Positions 1-7,676 are shown, counted from the first letter of the stretch. The stretch: DNA of 24,905 nucleotides from Streptomyces sp. MMG1533 (GCF_001279775.1 NZ_LGDG01000006.1:1-24905), one strand, 5' to 3'. Numbers and translations: made by a program. Notes: a model not told the origin generated them from the letters alone.

Positions 1-1
1 C

Positions 2-178
2 ACGGAGCTGGTCGGCGTGCCGCCCAGCGTCTATCGGCGCGAGGCGGCGAGCGCGACGGCGGGGATGCCGTCCTGTGTGGCGAAACAGGTGACCAGACCT
101 GGGCGCGGTACAGGCGCCGTGCCCAGGCCGAGGACGTCGGCGTCTCTCCCGACGGCACCGGAGCGCGTCGGCTCGTGA
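2..178 (+). CDS. AraC-family transcriptional regulator, C-terminal fragment
   Basis: This is an open frame entering from the left edge and ending at TGA 176-178. The visible 58 residues begin with TELVGVPPSVYRR, which matches the end of the second helix-turn-helix and the PxxYR motif of AraC/XylS DNA-binding domains. A tail with GMPSCVAKQVTRP follows, which I recall from many Streptomyces AraC proteins. Only the last part of the DNA-binding domain is present, so effector and targets cannot be judged. The residues after TRP look unlike the usual ending, so the extreme C-terminus may be altered. The start lies outside the window. It is probably not part of the stress island that follows. Confidence 0.6.
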   Translation, partial: TELVGVPPSVYRREAASATAGMPSCVAKQVTRPGRGTGAVPRPRTSASLPTAPERVGS

Positions 179-336
179 TCGGCGGCGGTGCCGGCCCTTC
201 ACCTACCCGGTCGGGTCCGCATTGGGAGGCCGCATCGCTGTCGCCGACGCCCTGACGGCCGCCGAATGAACCGGCCGATGACCGACGGAGCCTCTCCTCT
301 GGGACAGGGGCTCTCCACGAACTGACTGGAGGAAGT

Positions 337-792
337 ATGACGGGCGCGCCGCCGCGTGGGCTTGAGGAGAGGCTGCGGGACACTCGCGCGAAACTGGAGA
401 GCGATGTCGATCTCTGGGTCGCGACGTCGGGCTCCCCGGGCGGAGTCCACCTCATCCCGCTCTCATACCTCTGGGACGGGACCGCGTTCCTCATCTCGAC
501 ACCGCGCGCCTCGGTCACCGGCCGGAACCTGCTGGCGGACGGCCGCGTGCGACTCAGCCTCGGGCCGACGCGCGACGTCGTCCTCGTCGACGGCACCGCC
601 GAGCCGGCGGACATCGCAGACCTCGGCCCGGAGAAGGGCGACGCGTTCGCGACCAAGACCGGTTTCGACCCGCGCGAACTCGACGAGCCCTACCAGTACT
701 TCCTGGTCCGGCCGCGGCGCATCCAGGCCTGGCGGGAGGCGAACGAGTTGCAGGGACGCGACCTGATGCGCGACGGGCGCTGGCTCGGCTGA
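337..792 (+). CDS. PNPOx-like (pyridoxamine 5'-phosphate oxidase family) flavin-binding protein
   Basis: The 151-residue product has the split beta-barrel pattern of small FMN- or F420-binding PNPOx-like proteins. A variable N-terminus (1-22) is followed by strands around VDLWVATSG (about 25-33), GGVHLIPLSYLWDG (about 35-48), FLISTPRASVTGRNLLADGRVRLSLG and VVLVDGTAEP. The C-terminus carries YFLVRPRRIQAWRE, typical of the family. The start at 337 is preceded by GGAGG at 329-333 with ideal spacing. Substrate and cofactor (FMN or F420) cannot be decided from the sequence. It is monocistronic and convergent with the alcohol dehydrogenase. A hairpin at 847-865 may end it. M. tuberculosis dormancy genes include similar flavin proteins, which fits the neighbourhood. 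Confidence 0.8.
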   Translation: MTGAPPRGLEERLRDTRAKLESDVDLWVATSGSPGGVHLIPLSYLWDGTAFLISTPRASVTGRNLLADGRVRLSLGPTRDVVLVDGTAEPADIADLGPEKGDAFATKTGFDPRELDEPYQYFLVRPRRIQAWREANELQGRDLMRDGRWLG

Positions 793-846
793 CCGCGGCA
801 CGGAAACCCCCGCCCCACCGCTCGCCGGGCTCTCGTGGTGCCAAGC

Positions 847-865
847 CGGCCGGTCCGACCGGCCG
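847..865. terminator. Short GC-rich palindrome after the PNPOx gene
   Basis: The arms CGGCCGGTC (847-855) and GACCGGCCG (857-865) are perfect inverted complements around one base, 55 nt past the PNPOx stop. There is no T-run, as is common for Streptomyces terminators. It could instead be a binding site. The rest of the 793-1095 gap shows no credible gene on either strand. Confidence 0.4.
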
Positions 866-1010
866 CAGCAGCCTCATGGTGATGGTGGAGCCGAGGGCCG
901 CCCGCTTCTCGCGGACCCGGATTGCGCGGTGCGCGGTGTCTCTCCGCTTCGCCGCGTCCTGTCGTCGCCCTCGGCTCACTTCCATAGCACCACAACCCAA
1001 CGATGAGCAG

Positions 1011-1050
1011 TAGAGCCCAACGGCCCAGGCCGAGGGGCCGAAGGGCTCTA
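1011..1050 (-). terminator. Strong two-part hairpin downstream of the alcohol dehydrogenase
   Basis: The outer arms TAGAGCCC (1011-1018) and GGGCTCTA (1043-1050) pair perfectly. A symmetric AA/AA internal loop follows, then inner arms CGGCCC (1021-1026) and GGGCCG (1035-1040) around an 8-nt loop. It lies 46 nt beyond the leftward stop at 1096 and between convergent genes. A bidirectional or leftward terminator is the simplest reading. Confidence 0.65.
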
Positions 1051-1095
1051 TGAAGCCACAGGGCCGCGTCGCGCCCGCTCACCGGCCGGGGCGCT

Positions 1096-2124
1096 CTATT
1101 CGCGGTGCAGTACGACCTTGAGGGCGCCCGTGTCGGTGCCGTGGGCGAAGACCTCGTAGGCGTCCTCCATCCGGCTGAGGCCGAAGGAGTGCGTGACGAG
1201 CTGGGAAATGTGCAGGCGTCCGGACGTCACCAGGTCGAGCAGCCAAGGAGTGGAGGAGGTGTCGACCTGGCCGGTGCTGATCGTCACGTTCTTGCGCCAC
1301 AGCGCCTCGAGATGCAGCGTGGCCGGCTTGCCGTGCATGCCGATGTTGGCGATGTGCCCGCCCGAGCGAACGACCCGTGTGCACAGGACGAAGCCCTCCG
1401 GATCCCCGGCGGCCTCGATGACCACGTCGGCGCCGGGCCCGTCCGCGAGATCGGCGATCAGGCGCCCGGGCACTTCGGCGGAGTCGGCCCCCAGCCGGCC
1501 GGCGGCTTCCAGCCGGGCGGAGGACAGGTCGACCGCGATGATTCTGCGCGGTGAGTAGATCCGCGCGGTGATGACCGCGGCAAGCCCGATGGGACCGGCG
1601 CCCACCACGACGACGGTGTCCCCGGGGCTCACATGCCCGTTCCGCACCCCGACCTCGTAGGCGGTGGGGAGGACTTCGGCGAGCAGGACCGCGTCCTCCA
1701 GGGCCAGGGCGCCCGGCCTGCGCTGGGTGGAGTAGTCGGCGAAGGGCACCCGTACGAACTCGGCCTGTGTTCCGTTGACCAGGTTTCCGAGGATCCACCC
1801 GCCCCCGCCGTGGCACTGTCCGAACATGCTGTCCCGGCAGAGCGGGCAGTGGCCGCAGGCCGAGACGGACGACACGATCACCTGGTCGCCCACGGCCATG
1901 GAGTGGACCTCGTGCCCGACCTCCACCACTTCGCCGACGGCCTCGTGGCCGAGTACCGTTCCGGGCTTCACCTCGGGCAGGTCTCCGCTCAGGATGTGCA
2001 GATCAGTGCCGCAGAGGGTGGTGGTGTCGACGCGCACGATCGCGTCGGTCGGGTCCTCGATCACCGGATCCGTGACCGTGTCCCAGGAGATCTGGCCGGG
2101 GCCGTGGTAGACGAGTGCTCGCAT
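1096..2124 (-). CDS. Zinc-dependent alcohol dehydrogenase (MDR superfamily)
   Basis: The 342-residue product is a medium-chain NAD(P)-dependent alcohol dehydrogenase, expected to interconvert alcohols and aldehydes in the cytoplasm. Catalytic zinc ligands are Cys38 (CGTDLH) and His60-Glu61 (GHEAVGEV). The structural zinc loop is Cys90, Cys93, Cys96 and Cys104. The nucleotide-binding Rossmann motif is GAGPIG at 175-180, with Asp199 ending strand beta2, which suggests NAD(H). Two in-frame ATGs exist, at 2130 and 2124. GGGAG lies 9 nt before 2124, and the paralogue at 14953 starts at the matching residue, so 2124 is chosen. A close paralogue lies at 14953-16023; this copy is four residues shorter near position 218. 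A DosR-like site lies about 70-85 nt upstream (2195-2208). The natural substrate is unknown; recycling of NADH under oxygen limitation is an inference. Confidence 0.92.
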   Translation of the reverse strand: MRALVYHGPGQISWDTVTDPVIEDPTDAIVRVDTTTLCGTDLHILSGDLPEVKPGTVLGHEAVGEVVEVGHEVHSMAVGDQVIVSSVSACGHCPLCRDSMFGQCHGGGGWILGNLVNGTQAEFVRVPFADYSTQRRPGALALEDAVLLAEVLPTAYEVGVRNGHVSPGDTVVVVGAGPIGLAAVITARIYSPRRIIAVDLSSARLEAAGRLGADSAEVPGRLIADLADGPGADVVIEAAGDPEGFVLCTRVVRSGGHIANIGMHGKPATLHLEALWRKNVTISTGQVDTSSTPWLLDLVTSGRLHISQLVTHSFGLSRMEDAYEVFAHGTDTGALKVVLHRE

Positions 2125-2194
2125 GGTCATCCACTCCCTGGCTGACTCGGCCACCTCCCTCCACCCTCGCTCTCGAAAGAGGTGGCGGCAACCT

Positions 2195-2208
2195 GGGCCG
2201 TCGGACTC
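2195..2208. promoter_or_regulatory. Candidate DosR/OsdR-like box (one mismatch)
   Basis: GGGCCGTCGGACTC differs at one constrained base from the GGGNCNNNNGNCCC core of the mycobacterial DosR box. It sits 71-84 nt before the start of the leftward alcohol dehydrogenase. The match could be chance in GC-rich DNA. The neighbouring inverted repeat GCGGGA (2283-2288) / TCCCGC (2299-2304) is a second candidate element in the same gap. Confidence 0.3.
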
Positions 2209-2353
2209 CTCTGAAGCGTCGGACCCGGGCCTGCCGCCTGCCACGCCTCCGCGCCGGGGTTCCTCCCTGTACGGCCCACGATGCGGGAATGCGCCACGTC
2301 CCGCGAGACCCGCCTTCGAACAGCCCCACCATCGGGCTCACTCGGCGGGTCCA

Positions 2354-3940
2354 CTAGTCCGGCTCCATGTAAGGGCGGCGGAAGACCGGGACCTGGCTGG
2401 TGGCATGGGGGCGGATGGCCGCCAGCGCCTGGACGACCGCTGACTCCAGGGAGCCACTCGTGTCGACCCTGACGGCTTCTGGCCAGGGCGGTTCCGTGGC
2501 CGCCATGGCGGTGGCCACGTCGAGGCCGGCGTCGGACGCCCCGGGTGCGCGGGTGGTCAGGCGGGCGGCCGTCGTCTCCCCCGGAACCCGGCAGTGCAGG
2601 GCCACCAGGTCGGCGTGGGTGCGTTCGGCCATGCGCAGGGCGGCTTCGCGCTGTCCCGCGTCGGTCCAGGTGGCATCGAGGACGACGGACTCGCCGCGGG
2701 ACAGCAGCGTCGACGCACGGTCGAGCAGGGCCGCATACGTCTTGTTGGTCCATTCGGGTGAGTACAGGCCCTCGCCGTAGCCGGCGGCTGCCGACTGCTC
2801 CGCAGGGATGCCCGCCAGTTCCTTGCGGAGGCGGTCGCTGCTGAGCAGGGTGACGCCCAGCCGATCGGCGAGTGCGCCGGAAAGCGTCGACTTCCCGCTG
2901 CCCGGGAGACCGCCGACGAGGGTCAGGCCGACGGCGGAGACGCGCAGGTGACGCACGGCGGTCGTGATCAGGCGGCGTGCCGCCGCCTCCGCGCGGGGCG
3001 TGCCCTGGCGTGCCTGGATCAGCGAGACCTTGGCACGGACGAAAGCGCGGTAGGCGACGTAGTGATGCCGAAGGGAAGGCGGGGCGGGGTCGCCGGAGTA
3101 CTCGCCGTACTCGGCGAGGAAAAACGCCGCAGCCTCCGGGGCGCCGAGCTGCTCCAGGTCCATGGCCAGGAATGCGGCGTCGTCGAGGCCGTCGACGTAG
3201 CGCAGGTTGTCGTCGAACTCCAGACAATCCAGGACGCGCGGGCCGTCGTCGAGGCAGAAGACGTCCTCGGCGAGCAGGTCCCCGTGCCCGTCGACCACCC
3301 GGCCCTGCTCGATCCGGGTGTCGAACAGATGCCTGCGACCGGCGAGATAGCGGCGCACCAGCCGCTCGACCTCCTCCACGCCGTCGGGCGCGGCGCCGTC
3401 GTCGGACAGTGCGCGGACCTGGGCGAAGCTCGCCTCCCAGCGCGAGGACAGCGCGTCGCGCGTGCCCTGCTCGTCCACCTCCCGGCTGCGCGGCGCCCTC
3501 GCGTGATGGGCCGCGAGCAGCCGGGCGACGGCTCGCAGGGAATCGTCGACCGCCATGCCCTCCCGCACGAGCTGGGAGAGCCGCCGCTCCGTGGGCATGC
3601 GGCGCATCACCACGACGGGTTCGGGCAGTTCCGCGTCCGGGCTGCTGAATTCCCCGATGCCGAGGTAGACGTCGGGGGCGAAACGGCGGTTGAGGGCGAC
3701 TTCCCGCTCGCACGCAGTCTGTCGGGCAGCCACCGTGGTGTAGTCCAGGAACGTCAGGTCGACCGGTTTCTTGACCTTGTAGGCGCGGTCCCCGACGAAC
3801 ATCACCACGGCCGTGTGGGTCTCGCGCACCTCCGCACGCGGAAGCGGTGGAGTCCCGCGAGCGGCACCGGGCCGGAGCACGGACACGTCGGCCCGCCGCT
3901 CCGACACCACAGGCTCCCCGTAGTGGCTCGGCTCAGTCAT
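2354..3940 (-). CDS. Aminoglycoside phosphotransferase-like / AAA P-loop kinase fusion (Rv2004c-like)
   Basis: The 528-residue protein has two parts. Residues about 35-310 resemble the APH/choline-kinase fold: YKVKKPVDL (54-62) supplies the nucleotide-binding lysine region, VVDGHGDLLAEDVF (216-228) resembles the catalytic loop, and CLEFDDNLRYVD (239-250) resembles the metal-binding segment. Residues about 338-510 form a P-loop kinase domain with Walker A GGLPGSGKST (343-352) and a Walker-B-like VVLDATW (419-425). This arrangement is that of the mycobacterial dormancy protein Rv2004c, whose substrate is unknown to me. The ATG at 3940 lies inside the end of the upstream USP gene, with an 8-nt overlap (ATGACTGA), and no strong ribosome-binding site precedes it, so translational coupling is likely. 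In M. tuberculosis Rv2004c likewise neighbours a USP gene (Rv2005c). Confidence 0.88.
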   Translation of the reverse strand: MTEPSHYGEPVVSERRADVSVLRPGAARGTPPLPRAEVRETHTAVVMFVGDRAYKVKKPVDLTFLDYTTVAARQTACEREVALNRRFAPDVYLGIGEFSSPDAELPEPVVVMRRMPTERRLSQLVREGMAVDDSLRAVARLLAAHHARAPRSREVDEQGTRDALSSRWEASFAQVRALSDDGAAPDGVEEVERLVRRYLAGRRHLFDTRIEQGRVVDGHGDLLAEDVFCLDDGPRVLDCLEFDDNLRYVDGLDDAAFLAMDLEQLGAPEAAAFFLAEYGEYSGDPAPPSLRHHYVAYRAFVRAKVSLIQARQGTPRAEAAARRLITTAVRHLRVSAVGLTLVGGLPGSGKSTLSGALADRLGVTLLSSDRLRKELAGIPAEQSAAAGYGEGLYSPEWTNKTYAALLDRASTLLSRGESVVLDATWTDAGQREAALRMAERTHADLVALHCRVPGETTAARLTTRAPGASDAGLDVATAMAATEPPWPEAVRVDTSGSLESAVVQALAAIRPHATSQVPVFRRPYMEPD

Positions 3941-4808
3941 GGGGGATGACGGCGACAGGGCAGCGCGCGTGGTGGACGGCTGCCTGGCATACGGGGCCCA
4001 GGTGTGGTGCCGGGGCGTGGTGGGTGCGACGGCCCACGATCAGGAGTTCGGCGCGCTCGGCGGCTTCCATGACGACCCTGGCGGGGCTTTCGAGGCGGAT
4101 GACGTCCGTCACGGCCACGCCCGGAAACTTCTCACGCCAGGGGCGGAGGGCCTGGCTCAGGTGCTTCTGCGCGTCCTGGACGATCTCCCGGGTCACGGTG
4201 TGGTCCACGCCCCACGGGGCGTACGCGTGGATCGGTATGCCGCGGCCGTGGACGGCGCGGAGGGGCTCGCCCCGGGCTGCTGCGGTGGTGAAGGCGAATT
4301 CGAGTAGGTCGTCGCACGGGCCGTGCAGTTTCAGCGCCACCACCACGCCGCCTGCCGCACCTGACGCGGGCGCCGAGGGCCTTTCTGCACCCTGGTCGGC
4401 GCGTACGAGGACCACGGGCCGCTCGGCGCTTGCCACGACGCTCATGCTGATGTCGCCGAGGAAGTAGCTCTCCACGGGGCTCAGGCCCCGTGAGCCGAGC
4501 ACGAGCATCTCGGACTCCGCCGCCGCTCGGATCAGTGCGTCCTGGGCGTCGTCGGCGACCAGGTTGCCGACGACGGTGAGGCCCGGGTGGTGTGCCTGAA
4601 GTTCCGTCTGGGCGTTGTGCACGAGCTTCTTCGCCCAGTAGTTCTGGTCGATTTCCGAGGGGATGTTGGTCGGTTCCGGCGCCAGTAGCGGCCACGCGTG
4701 CAGAAGGCGCAGGGTGAGTTTGCGCCGCTGGGCTTCGTCGGCGGCCCAATGGGCAGCGGCAAGGCTCTCGGGTGAGCCGTCGAGGCCCACGGTGAGGACT
4801 CGTTCCAT
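3933..4808 (-). CDS. Tandem-domain universal stress protein (USP)
   Basis: The 291-residue protein has two Usp domains (about 1-137 and 153-290). Domain 1 opens with VGLDGSPES and has the nucleotide-binding loop GSRG (105-108), but its final glycine pair reads Gly118-Asp119 where G(S/T) is usual, so ATP binding may be altered. Domain 2 keeps the fold and the ending CPVAVIPHD but lacks a normal G-2X-G loop (GRRTHH). Tandem USPs of actinobacteria bind ATP and are linked to growth arrest in hypoxia (known for Rv2623). GGAGG lies 8 nt before the ATG at 4808. It shares a divergent promoter region with the USP at 5081 and is overlapped by the Rv2004c-like gene downstream. Confidence 0.93.
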   Translation of the reverse strand: MERVLTVGLDGSPESLAAAHWAADEAQRRKLTLRLLHAWPLLAPEPTNIPSEIDQNYWAKKLVHNAQTELQAHHPGLTVVGNLVADDAQDALIRAAAESEMLVLGSRGLSPVESYFLGDISMSVVASAERPVVLVRADQGAERPSAPASGAAGGVVVALKLHGPCDDLLEFAFTTAAARGEPLRAVHGRGIPIHAYAPWGVDHTVTREIVQDAQKHLSQALRPWREKFPGVAVTDVIRLESPARVVMEAAERAELLIVGRRTHHAPAPHLGPVCQAAVHHARCPVAVIPHD

Positions 4809-5034
4809 GGCGACTTCCTCCGTCTCGTACGAAGCTGGAAGGACGGTGTGTGTGCCGCTGTCCGGCTGCCGGCGTCCCGTGGTCGGTGGCTGTTCAGGCC
4901 GGTTTGCCGGGCGTGCTCGGCGCGCCGTATGGGCGTCTGGTCGACCTGTTGAGCACGGAGCTTCTCCATCGAGGAGTACCCCAGATCTCCTCGCGGCGCA
5001 TGTGGTCCCCGCGACGGCGGCGAACGGGCGGGCG

Positions 5035-5059
5035 ATGACGTCCGGGCAATGACGTCCGG
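5035..5059. repeat. Direct repeat of ATGACGTCCGG in the divergent USP promoter
   Basis: Identical 11-mers occur at 5035-5045 and 5049-5059, a 14-bp period, ending 21 nt before the start codon at 5081. A direct repeat this close to the start could be a regulator site, but it could also be a chance local duplication. The rest of the 4809-5080 gap shows no gene. Confidence 0.35.
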
Positions 5060-5080
5060 CATGAGAAGGAGGCGGAAGCG

Positions 5081-5899
5081 ATGGCGGTCCCCCTGGTGGT
5101 CGGCATCGACGGGTCCGAGGCGAGCCTGGAGGCGGTGGACTGGGCCGCGGACGAGGCGCTCCGACACGACGTGCCGCTCCATCTCCTGCACGCAGCCGCA
5201 GTGGACCAGGAGGCCTCCGATCTGGTCGCCGCCGCCTCGGAGCGAGCCAGAAGGAGTGCGCCTGCGGTGCGGCTGTCGAGTGAGGTGCTGTCCGAGGACG
5301 CGGCGTCCGCCCTGGTCGACAAGGGACGCAACGCGCTTGCGCTGGTGGTCGGGTCCAGAGGGCTCGGTGATCTCGCCGGGTTGCTCCTCGGCTCGGTCAG
5401 CCTGGCTGTGGCGGCCCATGCCGACTGCCCGGTCGTCGTGGTGCGCGGCGGGGAGGAGCAACGGCACGGCCGCCTCGGGTGCGTCGTTGTCGGAGTCGAG
5501 GACGGGGAAGGCAGTGGTACGGCCGTGCAGTTCGCCTTCCGCGAGGCCCAGGTGCGGCGCTGTCGGCTGGTGGCGGTGCACGCCTGGAGTGTCCCGGTCG
5601 GGAACCCCGGGCCTCCGGGCCTGTCCGGATACGCACTCCAGGCCCTCGACCGGCCGCCTGAGCAGGTGCTCGCCGACGCATTGCGCGGCCCCGCGGAGCG
5701 GTATCCGGAGGTGCCGGTGAGCAGCGAGGTGGCCGAGGGCCCGGCACGACATGCTCTCCTGCACGCCGCGTCCGATGCTGACCTGCTCGTCGTCGGAGCC
5801 CGCAGACGACATGGGCACGTCGGTCTGCAGCTGGGCCTGGTCAACCATGCGGTGCTGCATCACGCGCCGTGTCCGATCGCGGTCGTTCCGCAGATATGA
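5081..5899 (+). CDS. Tandem-domain universal stress protein (USP)
   Basis: The 272-residue protein has two Usp domains (about 1-127 and 133-271). Domain 1 opens with VGIDGSEASLEAVDWAADEA and has the full ATP-binding pattern GSRG (91-94) followed by nine residues and Gly104-Ser105. Domain 2 reads VVGARRRHGHVGLQLGLVNHAVLHH and lacks the second glycine of the motif. AAGGAGG stands 8 nt before ATG 5081. It is shorter than the other USPs here because the loop after the first beta-alpha unit is reduced. Its closest relative in the window appears to be the USP at 9183, since both share DEALRH-type helices and the HGHxGLQLG segment. It is divergent from the USP at 4808. Confidence 0.93.
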   Translation: MAVPLVVGIDGSEASLEAVDWAADEALRHDVPLHLLHAAAVDQEASDLVAAASERARRSAPAVRLSSEVLSEDAASALVDKGRNALALVVGSRGLGDLAGLLLGSVSLAVAAHADCPVVVVRGGEEQRHGRLGCVVVGVEDGEGSGTAVQFAFREAQVRRCRLVAVHAWSVPVGNPGPPGLSGYALQALDRPPEQVLADALRGPAERYPEVPVSSEVAEGPARHALLHAASDADLLVVGARRRHGHVGLQLGLVNHAVLHHAPCPIAVVPQI

Positions 5900-5968
5900 C
5901 CGGGCACGTGGTGGTGGGGGAGAGGGACTCACCAGACTCACTCACCGGCAACAGCAGGAGGCCGGACC

Positions 5969-6094
5969 ATGAGCGCACAGGATTCGCAGCACACACCAGG
6001 TCCCGTCAGCCGCACCAGAAGCACCCGCCCAGATCCGGAACCCCCTCGCGCCACGGGCGATGACCTCCGGGCGACGGGCCGCGCTCACCGGTGA
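5969..6094 (+). CDS. Possible small protein of 41 residues, maybe the front half of a frameshifted gene
   Basis: ATG 5969 has an excellent ribosome-binding site (AGGAGG at 5956-5961, 7 nt away). The frame encodes a Pro/Arg/Thr-rich peptide starting MSAQDSQHTPGPVSRTRS and stops at 6092-6094. Just before the stop another frame opens (from ATG 6060), reading RRAALTGEVRRRIDDEVLAP, which looks protein-like. A one-base indel near 6085 would join the two into a product of roughly 80 or more residues ahead of the DUF1876 gene. I do not recognise a family. It could be a real short protein, a broken gene or noise. Confidence 0.3.
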   Translation: MSAQDSQHTPGPVSRTRSTRPDPEPPRATGDDLRATGRAHR

Positions 6095-6210
6095 GGTCCG
6101 CCGCCGTATCGATGACGAGGTCCTGGCCCCGGCCGCGGGACCTGCGCGTCCCTCAGCAGGGCGCATCCGGGTCACAGCGGGTCCGTACCAGCAGGATGAG
6201 GAGGACAGCG

Positions 6211-6522
6211 ATGCCCCATACCGTGGAATGGAAGGTGCGCCTCTACCTTTTCGAGGACGAGGGAACGACCAAGGCGCGTGTGGTGCTGAAGACCGGCACC
6301 ACAGAGCTCACCGGGCACGGAGCGGCGCACCGGAACCCCGCCGACACGGACGTCCCGGAGGTCGGTGACGAACTGGCGGCGGGCAGGGCCATGCACGACC
6401 TCGGCCGGCAGCTGGTGGACATCGCCGAGCGCGACATCGACGTCCTGGGCACGCCTGCGACCGGGCAGAGCGCCCGCCCGGAGACCGGCTGGCCGATGCC
6501 GGACCAGAACCAGGGAGCGTGA
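6211..6522 (+). CDS. DUF1876 (dsRBD-like fold) protein, Rv1738/Rv2632c-like
   Basis: The 103-residue product matches the DUF1876 pattern. It starts HTVEWKVRLYLFEDEGTTKARVVL, then has TELTGHGAAHRNPADTDVPEVGDELAAGRAMHDLGRQLVDIA (about 31-72). Residues 73-103 are a variable tail. The M. tuberculosis members include Rv1738, which is strongly induced by DosR and whose structure resembles ribosome hibernation factors, and Rv2632c. A role in slowing translation during dormancy is therefore plausible but unproven here. GAGGAGG at 6198-6204 precedes ATG 6211 by six bases. It lies downstream of a USP in the same direction. Confidence 0.9.
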   Translation: MPHTVEWKVRLYLFEDEGTTKARVVLKTGTTELTGHGAAHRNPADTDVPEVGDELAAGRAMHDLGRQLVDIAERDIDVLGTPATGQSARPETGWPMPDQNQGA

Positions 6523-6666
6523 CGTGGATCGCCGGCGGGGGTGAAGTGCCGTTGGCGGAAGCTCTGGAGGGCACAGCCGCCCGGTCACCCGGGATCGGGT
6601 TCTCGACCGCGACGGAGCCACCGGTGCGTTCTCCGCAAGCGGCTTGACGAGCTGCCTGATGCATCC

Positions 6667-6687
6667 CGTGCGGCGGCCCGCCGCACG
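6667..6687. promoter_or_regulatory. 21-bp palindrome upstream of the DUF1918-XRE-PNPOx gene
   Basis: The arms CGTGCGGCGG (6667-6676) and CCGCCGCACG (6678-6687) are perfect inverted complements around one C, 45 nt before the start of a gene that contains an XRE helix-turn-helix. The position suits an autoregulatory operator. It may instead terminate the DUF1876 transcript, which ends 145 nt earlier. The rest of 6523-6731 holds no gene. Confidence 0.4.
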
Positions 6688-6731
6688 TGGCACGTTGAGT
6701 ACAACAGCGTTCTGAGGAAACGGCGGCGATC

Positions 6732-7661
6732 ATGCGAGCTCAACTCGGCGATCAACTCGTTGTCGAAAGCCCTGTCACCGGTGCCACCAGGCGCGACGGC
6801 GAGATAGTCGGACTCCACCATGCGGACGGGACGCCTCCCTACGATGTGCGCTGGTCGGACACGGACGAGGTGACCCTTGTCTTTCCCGGGGCGGACGCAC
6901 ACATCCACCACATCGAGCACCGCCCCGGCAGCGCCCCTGAGCCTTCGCGGCCGAGCGAGGACGAGTCCGGCGGGCAGTGGCACGGAGAGCCGGGCGGGTC
7001 CCGGTTCGGCAGGCGTCCCAATCCCGGTGACATCGGCCGACGCGTCGCCGCCGCGCGGACCCGCCAGGGACTGACCCGGGTGGAGGCGGCTCATCGCGCC
7101 GGAATAGCCCCGGGGTACCTGGCGTACCTCGAAGAGCAGCCGGCCGACCCGACCATGGCGAGTCTCATCAGGCTGGGCGACGCGCTGGGAACCACCGTCA
7201 CCGCCCTGCTCGGGGGCGGCGTCGATCTGCCGCCCGGCCAGGGCCAGGCGGCACTGCACCCGCAGTTGCGGGACCTCTCCCGCGACGAATGCCGCGCCCG
7301 GCTCTCCACGCACGGCGTGGGACGTGTCGCGGTGTCGACACCGGACGGCCCGGCCGTGGTTCCGGTGAACTACGACGTCGTCGACGACGAGATCGCGTTC
7401 CGGACCGCACCGGATTCGGTCCTGGCGGCGGCCGTGGGATCAGAGGTCGCCTTCGAGGTCGACCACGTGGACGAGGCCATGAGCCAGGGCTGGAGCGTTC
7501 TTGTCGTCGGACCCGCGCGGGTCGTCACCGAGCCCGACTCGGTGCGAAAGCTGGTCGAACGCGCCCACACCAAGCCCTGGCCAGGGGGCGAACGCCAGAT
7601 GTGGGTGTCGATCCAGTCCATGCGCATCACGGGGCGCCGCATTACTTCGGTCGAGCCGTGA
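6732..7661 (+). CDS. DUF1918 - XRE helix-turn-helix - PNPOx-like three-domain protein
   Basis: The 309-residue protein contains three domains in one frame. Residues 1-62 are DUF1918 (AQLGDQLVVESPVTGATRRDGEIVG, YDVRWSDTDEVTLVFPG). After a Gly/Pro/Ser linker, 99-160 form an XRE helix-turn-helix (GRRVAAARTRQGLTRVEAA, GIAPGYLAYLEE). Residues about 178-306 are a PNPOx-like split barrel (LSTHGVGRVAVSTPDGPAVVPVNYDV, GWSVLVVGPARVV). XRE-PNPOx proteins and stand-alone DUF1918 proteins are familiar in Streptomyces; the three together are less so. A flavin- or F420-responsive DNA-binding regulator is a reasonable inference. GAGGAAA lies about 11 nt before ATG 6732. It converges on the CBS operon. Confidence 0.88.
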   Translation: MRAQLGDQLVVESPVTGATRRDGEIVGLHHADGTPPYDVRWSDTDEVTLVFPGADAHIHHIEHRPGSAPEPSRPSEDESGGQWHGEPGGSRFGRRPNPGDIGRRVAAARTRQGLTRVEAAHRAGIAPGYLAYLEEQPADPTMASLIRLGDALGTTVTALLGGGVDLPPGQGQAALHPQLRDLSRDECRARLSTHGVGRVAVSTPDGPAVVPVNYDVVDDEIAFRTAPDSVLAAAVGSEVAFEVDHVDEAMSQGWSVLVVGPARVVTEPDSVRKLVERAHTKPWPGGERQMWVSIQSMRITGRRITSVEP

Positions 7662-7663
7662 GT

Positions 7664-7676
7664 GAGAACGGTTCTC
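7664..7676. terminator. Short inverted repeat between convergent genes
   Basis: GAGAAC (7664-7669) and GTTCTC (7671-7676) surround a single G, directly after the stop of the three-domain gene and before the convergent CBS gene end at 7746. The six-base arms are weak for a terminator. Confidence 0.25.

Noticed and set aside
198..269. Short protein-like stretch (FTYPVGSALGGRIAVADALTAAE) between the AraC tail and the PNPOx gene
   Set aside because: It may be the end of a lost gene, but 23 codons with no start and no recognised family are not enough to call a relic.
301..314. GGGACAGGGGCTCT as a DosR-like box before the PNPOx gene
   Set aside because: Two mismatches at constrained positions and it overlaps the leader only 22 nt before the start; chance is more likely.
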